Shown here: piece after piece, positions 59,326 through 64,000 of the stretch
Layout of the letters: each line of letters begins with the position of its first letter
Position numbering within the stretch: position 1 is the stretch's first letter
From: Cronobacter universalis NCTC 9529
GTDB lineage: Bacteria; Pseudomonadota; Gammaproteobacteria; Enterobacterales; Enterobacteriaceae
Direction: 5' to 3'
Assembly (NCBI RefSeq): GCF_001277175.1
Contig: NZ_CP012257.1
Coordinates: forward strand, 1,116,001 to 1,180,000
DNA length: 64,000 nucleotides
The notes under the pieces: model-generated
Told to the model about the DNA's origin: nothing
The model's database searches: none
Seen by the model: the letters and a program-made list of their open reading frames with translations, nothing else
Translations under genes and position numbers: made by a program

Positions 59326-59845
59326 TCCGTCTCCTTTCGTTGAATGTGGTACACCGGATAATTTACGTGCAACTCGTAACAGTTTATGACAATTTTCGGC
59401 AGCGCGGGGCAGTTTGTTAGCGAAAACTTTCCGAAATCCCTCGTTAAACGCAAAAAATGCGAACCGGGCACAGAAATCTATATTATCAGCAACGAAGCAA
59501 GGCATTATGCGGAAAGGCGGTCGGGATGATTCGTGGTTTACAGGGCGAAAGCGCGTATTTTGCTGGTGGAAAAAGTAAACGGCGCATCAACAGCCTCTTT
59601 AAGCTGCTAAATGGCGCTTTTTTGACGAGAAGATGACCGTAAAGTGATAGCAATCCTGTGGATTTGCCGTGTATCTGCGCTTTTTTACTTGTGAGGCGCT
59701 AAAGATCCGCTTTTATAACAAGGCATAAACTTTGCTTACCGTTCCGTTGTGGTTTTGAGGAAAGTCGCAAATCTGAAAACAAAGTTGAGTATGTTCGGCA
59801 GGCGCTGTAATTTCAGCATTCACGTTAAGGATAGGGAGAGTTGTC
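59326..59845. other. 520-base gap between ybaL and ushA
   Basis: E. coli has the drug exporter gene fsr here; no trace of it is seen, and no other open frame is supported. The stretch should carry the divergent promoters of ybaL and ushA. The region around 59470-59720 is moderately AT-rich without a clear repeat. Confidence 0.5.
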
Positions 59846-61498
59846 ATGGGGTTAGCCAGAAAAGGGTTGGCTGTCGCGCTGCTGGCGGGGCTTAGCCTGC
59901 TGAGCGGCGGCGCATCCGCCTGGGAGCAGGATAAAACGTATAACATCACCATTTTGCACACCAACGATCATCACGGTCATTTCTGGCGTAACGAATATGG
60001 CGAATATGGGCTGGCGGCGCAGAAGACGCTGGTGGACAGCGTGCGGCGTGAAGTCACCGCCCAGGGCGGCAGCGTGCTGTTGCTCTCCGGCGGCGACATC
60101 AACACGGGCGTGCCGGAATCTGACTTACAGGACGCCGAACCCGATTTTCGCGGCATGAACCTCATTGGCTACGACGCGATGGCCGTCGGCAACCATGAAT
60201 TCGACAACCCGCTGAGCGTGCTGCGCCAGCAGGAAAAGTGGGCCAAATTCCCGCTGCTCTCCGCCAACATCTACCAGAAGAGCACCAATGAGCGCCTCTT
60301 CAAACCCTGGGCGATTTTCAAACCGCAGGGCATTAAAATCGCGGTGATTGGCCTGACCACCGACGACACCGCCAAAATCGGCAACCCGGAATATTTCACC
60401 GATATCGAATTCCGCAAGCCTGCCGACGAAGCGAAACTGGTGATTCAAGAGTTGCAGCAGAATGAAAAACCGGACGTCATCATCGCCGCCACCCATATGG
60501 GGCATTATGATAACGGCGACCACGGCTCTAACGCGCCGGGAGATGTCGAGCTGGCGCGCGCGCTGCCGGCAGGCGCGCTGACGATGATTGTGGGCGGTCA
60601 CTCGCAGGATCCGGTCTGTATGGCGTCGGAGAATAAAAAACAGGCGGATTACGTGCCGGGCACGCCGTGCGCGCCCGATCGGCAGAACGGCACCTGGATT
60701 GTGCAGGCGCATGAGTGGGGCAAATATGTCGGCCGCGCCGATTTCCAGTTCCGCAATGGCGAAATGAAGCTGGTGCGCTATCAGCTCATCCCCATCAACC
60801 TGAAGAAAAAAGTGACCTGGGATAACGGCCAGACCGAGCGCGTGCTCTATACGCCGCAGATCCCGGAGAACCCGCAGATGCTCTCGCTGCTGACGCCGTT
60901 CCAGAAAAAGGGCCAGGCGCAGCTGATGGTCAAAATCGGCAGCGTCAACGGGCGGCTTGAAGGCGATCGCAGCAAAGTGCGTTTTGTGCAGACCAGCATG
61001 GGCCACTTAATTCTTAACGCCCAGATAGCGCGCACCGGCGCGGATTTCGCGGTGATGAGCGGCGGCGGCATTCGTGACTCCATCGAAGGCGGCGATATTA
61101 CCTATAAAGATGTGCTCAAGGTGCAGCCGTTCGGCAATACGCTGGTGTATGTCGACATGACCGGCAAAGAGGCGCTGGAGTATCTGACCGCCGTCGCGCA
61201 GAAAAAACCGGATTCCGGCGCCTATCCGCAGTTTGCTAACGTGAGCTTTACGGCCTCTGGCGGCACGCTGAACGACGTCAAAATCAAAGGCGAGCCGGTC
61301 GATCCGGCGAAAACCTACCGCATGGCGACGCTCAGCTTTAACGCCACCGGCGGCGACGGTTATCCGCCTATCGATAAAAAACCGGGGTACGTGAATACCG
61401 GATTTGTGGATGCTGAAGTGCTGAAGCAGTACATCCAGCAGAGCTCGCCGCTGGATGTAAACGCCTTTGAGCCGAAAGGCGAAGTGAGCTGGCAGTAA
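59846..61498 (+). CDS. ushA: Periplasmic UDP-sugar hydrolase / 5'-nucleotidase UshA
   Basis: The 550-residue protein has a signal peptide ending near GGASAWEQD, a metallophosphatase domain with ILHTNDHHGHF, SGGDINTG and VGNHEFDNP, and a C-terminal substrate-binding domain (TLSFNATGGDGYPP). It degrades UDP-glucose and nucleotides in the periplasm. The length matches E. coli. It ends convergently, two bases before ybaK. Confidence 0.97.
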   Translation: MGLARKGLAVALLAGLSLLSGGASAWEQDKTYNITILHTNDHHGHFWRNEYGEYGLAAQKTLVDSVRREVTAQGGSVLLLSGGDINTGVPESDLQDAEPDFRGMNLIGYDAMAVGNHEFDNPLSVLRQQEKWAKFPLLSANIYQKSTNERLFKPWAIFKPQGIKIAVIGLTTDDTAKIGNPEYFTDIEFRKPADEAKLVIQELQQNEKPDVIIAATHMGHYDNGDHGSNAPGDVELARALPAGALTMIVGGHSQDPVCMASENKKQADYVPGTPCAPDRQNGTWIVQAHEWGKYVGRADFQFRNGEMKLVRYQLIPINLKKKVTWDNGQTERVLYTPQIPENPQMLSLLTPFQKKGQAQLMVKIGSVNGRLEGDRSKVRFVQTSMGHLILNAQIARTGADFAVMSGGGIRDSIEGGDITYKDVLKVQPFGNTLVYVDMTGKEALEYLTAVAQKKPDSGAYPQFANVSFTASGGTLNDVKIKGEPVDPAKTYRMATLSFNATGGDGYPPIDKKPGYVNTGFVDAEVLKQYIQQSSPLDVNAFEPKGEVSWQ

Positions 61499-61499
61499 T

Positions 61500-61979
61500 T
61501 CAGTCGCGGCGGGCAATGTCGGCGAACTGCGCGTTCAGCAGCTTCGCCAAATCCGCCGCCGCGAGTTCGATATCCAGCCCGCGCTTGCCGCCGGAGATAT
61601 AAATGGTCGGGAAGTCGCGGGCGGGCGCGTCAATCAGCGTCGGCAGGCGCTTTTTCTGCCCGAGCGGGCTGATGCCGCCTACCAGATACCCGGTGGTGCG
61701 CTGCGCTATCATCGGGTCCGCCATTTCCACTTTCTTAGTGCCGAGCGCCTTCGCCACCTTTTTCAAATCCAGCTGGGTGGCGACCGGCGTAACGGCGACA
61801 GCCAGCTGTTTCATATCGCCATTGACCGCCACCAGCAGCGTTTTATAGACCTGCTCTGCATTAAGTCCGAGCTTGCGCACCACTTCATCGCCGAAATTGG
61901 TTTCATTCGGGTCGTGCTCATAGGCGTGCAGCGTAAACGCTATCTTATTTTTTTCGAGTAGATTAACCGCGGGCGTCAT
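61500..61979 (-). CDS. ybaK: Cys-tRNA(Pro) deacylase YbaK
   Basis: The 159-residue protein is a YbaK/ProX-type editing domain ([38 protein letters not shown] with the catalytic lysine region). It clears proline tRNA mischarged with cysteine. The order ushA-ybaK-ybaP matches E. coli. Confidence 0.96.
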   Translation of the reverse strand: MTPAVNLLEKNKIAFTLHAYEHDPNETNFGDEVVRKLGLNAEQVYKTLLVAVNGDMKQLAVAVTPVATQLDLKKVAKALGTKKVEMADPMIAQRTTGYLVGGISPLGQKKRLPTLIDAPARDFPTIYISGGKRGLDIELAAADLAKLLNAQFADIARRD

Positions 61980-62183
61980 GTTTCCTTTCCCATATCTGTG
62001 GCCTGTCGGCGCAGCATAGCGCCAGACAGGGGCGAAAAAATTGTATCAGCTTGCTGGATTATATTGGCAGCATGGATGGTTTGCGCGACAATCGCCGCAA
62101 CCGTTCGCTAAGGCGCACGGCATAACGATAATAACGAAAGTTCCTCTTTGACGGGCCAGTAGCGATACTGGCCTTCTTTTTAA

Positions 62184-62990
62184 TTAAGACGCGCGAAACA
62201 TCGCCGGCAGGTTATCTTCGCCGTAAAGATGCAGCGCGCCGACGGCCACCACATAACGCCCCGGCGGCAGCGAGAGCAGGTAGTGATGCCACTGCCGGTT
62301 ACGCTGCTGCATCAGCATATCGCCAAGCTCGGCGCTGAACGTGTTCGGCAGCGCGACGCTGCCCGCCGCCTCGGGCGGACGCGCCATCCACCAGCCCATC
62401 ATAATCTGCAACAGCCGCGCGTTGGTGTGCCAGTGGGTCAGCGTATCTTCAAGCAGCGCCAGACCGTCCTGCGGCAGGCGGCGCAAAAGCTCCACCTGGC
62501 TCTGCGCGCCTTCCAGTTCGTTCACTTTCACCTGGTGCGTCTGCGCCGCGTTCAAGAGCTGATAATCGATGCCGAAATCGGGCCGCAGGCCGAGGCGCTG
62601 GGCCTGGTGCGCCTGTAAAATGAGCGCCACCTGCCAGAGCGGCAACGTATCGAGCCGGGAGAGCGGCAGCGCCAGGTCGTCGATAAGTTTTTCAAGCTGG
62701 AGGAACAGCGCCTCGTCGAGACGCTCGCCGAGCGGCGGGCAGGGCGGCGGATCGCCGAAGGGCGAGCTATCGCCGCGGATATCGGCTTCGACGATCAGCG
62801 CGTCGGCGCGCCGCAGTTTTTCCACCAGCCGTGCGGGGAGCGGCGCCATATCCGGCGTGCCCATATGAATGCTGCCGACCAGGTGCAGATAGCGCCCGCC
62901 GGGCAGCGTAATATCGACCGCCGGCCACGGATAACCGGGGCGCAGCGTGTCAAACCAGGTGCGCAGACGACGTAACAGGCCCATAACCAC
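62184..62990 (-). CDS. ybaP: TraB/GumN-family protein YbaP
   Basis: The 268-residue protein has the family motif HLVGSIHMGTPDMAPLP with the conserved histidine and glycine, then ADALIVEADI and the C-terminal RYVVAVGALHLYGEDNL. The family resembles Tiki/EreA metal hydrolases, but no substrate is known in enterobacteria. In-frame MVM at the start leaves two possible initiation codons. Confidence 0.92.
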   Translation of the reverse strand: MVMGLLRRLRTWFDTLRPGYPWPAVDITLPGGRYLHLVGSIHMGTPDMAPLPARLVEKLRRADALIVEADIRGDSSPFGDPPPCPPLGERLDEALFLQLEKLIDDLALPLSRLDTLPLWQVALILQAHQAQRLGLRPDFGIDYQLLNAAQTHQVKVNELEGAQSQVELLRRLPQDGLALLEDTLTHWHTNARLLQIMMGWWMARPPEAAGSVALPNTFSAELGDMLMQQRNRQWHHYLLSLPPGRYVVAVGALHLYGEDNLPAMFRAS

Positions 62991-63051
62991 TTCCCCTGAC
63001 GTAAAAAGCCATGCTAACGCGCAGGCGGGGCGGGTGCAAACGAGAGGGAGT

Positions 63052-63360
63052 TCAAACCCTCCGGGCGGAGAGTTCGCCGGCAGGCAAGCGGCTATGGTGC
63101 AACACGGCGAGCACGATAATGCCGGAATCAGGCGCGCTGTAATAAATAATATGACTGGCGCAGGGGAAACGGCGTAGCGGGCAACCTGGCTCGATCGTGC
63201 TTTGCATGCCCATCCCTGGCTCGCGCGCGAGCTGTTCGAGCGTGTGGCGTATTTTCAGCAGATACTCGCGGGCGTGCCGCGTCCCGAAGCGTATCCCGGT
63301 AAATTTCTTAATCTACTTTAGATCGCGCTGCGCCTCGTCCGTGAGCCGGTATGCCGCCAT
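63052..63360 (-). pseudogene. RelE/ParE-type toxin gene interrupted by an in-frame TAG
   Basis: Reading minus from ATG at 63360 (after AAAGGA) gives MAAYRLTDEAQRDLK, then TAG at 63315-63313, then IKKFTGIRFGTRHAREYLLK and a complete ParE-like C-terminus with ERLYETL-equivalent PCASHIIYYS and VLAVLHHSRLP, ending in TGA. Without the TAG it would be 102 residues, the usual size. The rest of the frame is undamaged, so the loss is a single base change or a sequencing error. The antitoxin gene upstream is intact, and ends 9 bases before the toxin ATG. Confidence 0.85.
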
Positions 63361-63369
63361 CGTGGTCCT

Positions 63370-63624
63370 TTATTCGTCCATGAGTTGTCGAAAATAATCA
63401 TCGCCGTCGGCCAGTCTGCCGTGGTCGATATCCTGTTTCGCACGTTCCAGTTTCGCCTGCAACAACTGGCGTTTAAGCGCGTCAATTTCTGCGTACTCCT
63501 GCGCAGAAATCACCACCGCGACGGGTTTGCCGTTGCGGTTGATCTGAACAGGTTCACGCTGCGCCATCAGCAATAAGTTGCCAAACTGGGTTTTCGCTTC
63601 ATTTGCGGTAAGCGTTTGCATCAT
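63370..63624 (-). CDS. Phd/YefM-family antitoxin
   Basis: The 84-residue protein has the Phd/YefM N-terminal DNA-binding region (LTANEAKTQFGNLLLMAQRE, VQINRNGKPVAVVISAQEY) and a helical C-terminal toxin-binding part (KRQLLQAKLERAKQD). It forms a bicistronic module with the broken ParE-type toxin gene. ATG ATG leaves two start options; AAAGGG lies just upstream. The module sits between ybaP and copA, where E. coli has ybaQ. Confidence 0.9.
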   Translation of the reverse strand: MMQTLTANEAKTQFGNLLLMAQREPVQINRNGKPVAVVISAQEYAEIDALKRQLLQAKLERAKQDIDHGRLADGDDYFRQLMDE

Positions 63625-63728
63625 CAGCCCTTTCGTATGAATCGTTCGATTCGTTCATTTTAAACGCTATACACGATGACGACCAGCGCCGTTTTCCGAA
63701 TCTGCACCGCCGTATTACGGCGATAAAA

Positions 63729-63748
63729 AAGCCCGCCGGAGCGGGCTT
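63729..63748 (-). terminator. Terminator of copA
   Basis: AAGCCCGC-CGGA-GCGGGCTT with a T run on the minus strand lies directly after the copA stop. Confidence 0.87.
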
Positions 63749-63753
63749 GGGGC

Positions 63754-64000
63754 TTATTTTTTCGGGTTAAATCGCAGCAGCCGGTTGGCGTTACTGACGA
63801 CGGTAATGGACGAGAGCGCCATCGCCGCGCCTGCGACCACCGGGTTCAGCAGGGTGCCGGTCAGCGGCCACAGGATGCCTGCCGCCACGGGAATGCCGAG
63901 CGCGTTATAGATAAAGGCGCCCAGCAGGTTCTGTTTCATATTGCCAAGCGTCGCTTTGGAAATCGCCATCGCGTCGGCGACCCCGGTCAGGCTGTGGCGC
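63754..64000 (-). CDS. copA: Copper-exporting P-type ATPase CopA, C-terminal part
   Basis: The frame runs off the right edge; about 82 C-terminal residues are seen. [40 protein letters not shown] and [11 protein letters not shown] match the last part of E. coli CopA, including the last two membrane helices with the copper-site residues (Asn-Ala and MALSS). CopA exports cytosolic Cu(I) at the cost of ATP. The catalytic domains and metal-binding domains lie outside the window. Confidence 0.95.
   Translation of the reverse strand, partial: RHSLTGVADAMAISKATLGNMKQNLLGAFIYNALGIPVAAGILWPLTGTLLNPVVAGAAMALSSITVVSNANRLLRFNPKK

Overview
The window is a chromosomal segment from a member of the Enterobacteriaceae. 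Codon use is GC-rich, and gene order follows the E. coli ppiD-to-copA segment almost step for step (ppiD-ybaV-fadM-queC-ybaE-cof-decR-mdlAB-glnK-amtB-tesB-ybaY-atl-ffs-pdeB-ylaC-maa-hha-tomB-acrBAR-mscK-rsmS-priC-ybaN-apt-dnaX-ybaB-recR-htpG-adk-hemH-gsk-ybaL-ushA-ybaK-ybaP-copA). The proteins diverge enough to point to a genus such as Cronobacter rather than Escherichia or Salmonella; the genus is an inference from content and cannot be proved here.

Layout. 1-6.3 kb: the end of ppiD, ybaV, fadM with a FadR-like operator, a type I-E CRISPR array with leader and no cas genes beside it, a metallo-beta-lactamase-fold hydrolase, queC, ybaE and cof. 6.3-9.6 kb: an accessory pair, a periplasmic coiled-coil protein with tandem 60-residue repeats and a degenerate FKBP end, plus a small lipoprotein. 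9.6-19 kb: cysteine desulfhydrase cdsH divergent from decR, the mdlAB exporter, glnK-amtB behind a textbook sigma-54 promoter, tesB, ybaY and atl. 19-21 kb: a second accessory island holding a cas3 HD-domain remnant whose stop codon lies inside a CRISPR repeat, a two-repeat array, the 4.5S RNA gene ffs, and a small overlapping gene pair (ribbon-helix-helix type first gene) preceded by three 11-bp-phased repeats. 21-31.4 kb: a MocR/YczE divergent pair, a tandem GNAT protein, pdeB, an organosulfur-type operon (dioxygenase plus MetQNI-like transporter) headed by a 16-codon leader with four consecutive cysteines, and a chemoreceptor behind a FliA-like promoter.

31.4-50.3 kb is mostly core: the zinc-independent ribosomal proteins rpmE2-rpmJ2 under a Zur box, ylaC, maa, hha-tomB, acrAB/acrR with the shared operator, mscK, rsmS, priC, ybaN, apt, dnaX with its programmed frameshift, ybaB, recR and heat-shock htpG. 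50.3-64 kb: adk, a cdaR-permease-glycerate kinase cluster, hemH, gsk, ybaL, ushA, ybaK, ybaP, a toxin-antitoxin module whose toxin gene carries an in-frame TAG, and the end of copA.

The most unusual points are the Cys4 leader peptide and its operon, the cas3/CRISPR junction, the phased-repeat small-gene operon beside ffs, the repeat-bearing coiled-coil protein, and the broken ParE-type toxin. Five GTAGGGYGGGTAAGCG-type palindromic repeat copies (four full, one half) are scattered in intergenic gaps. No tRNA, complete insertion sequence or prophage was seen.
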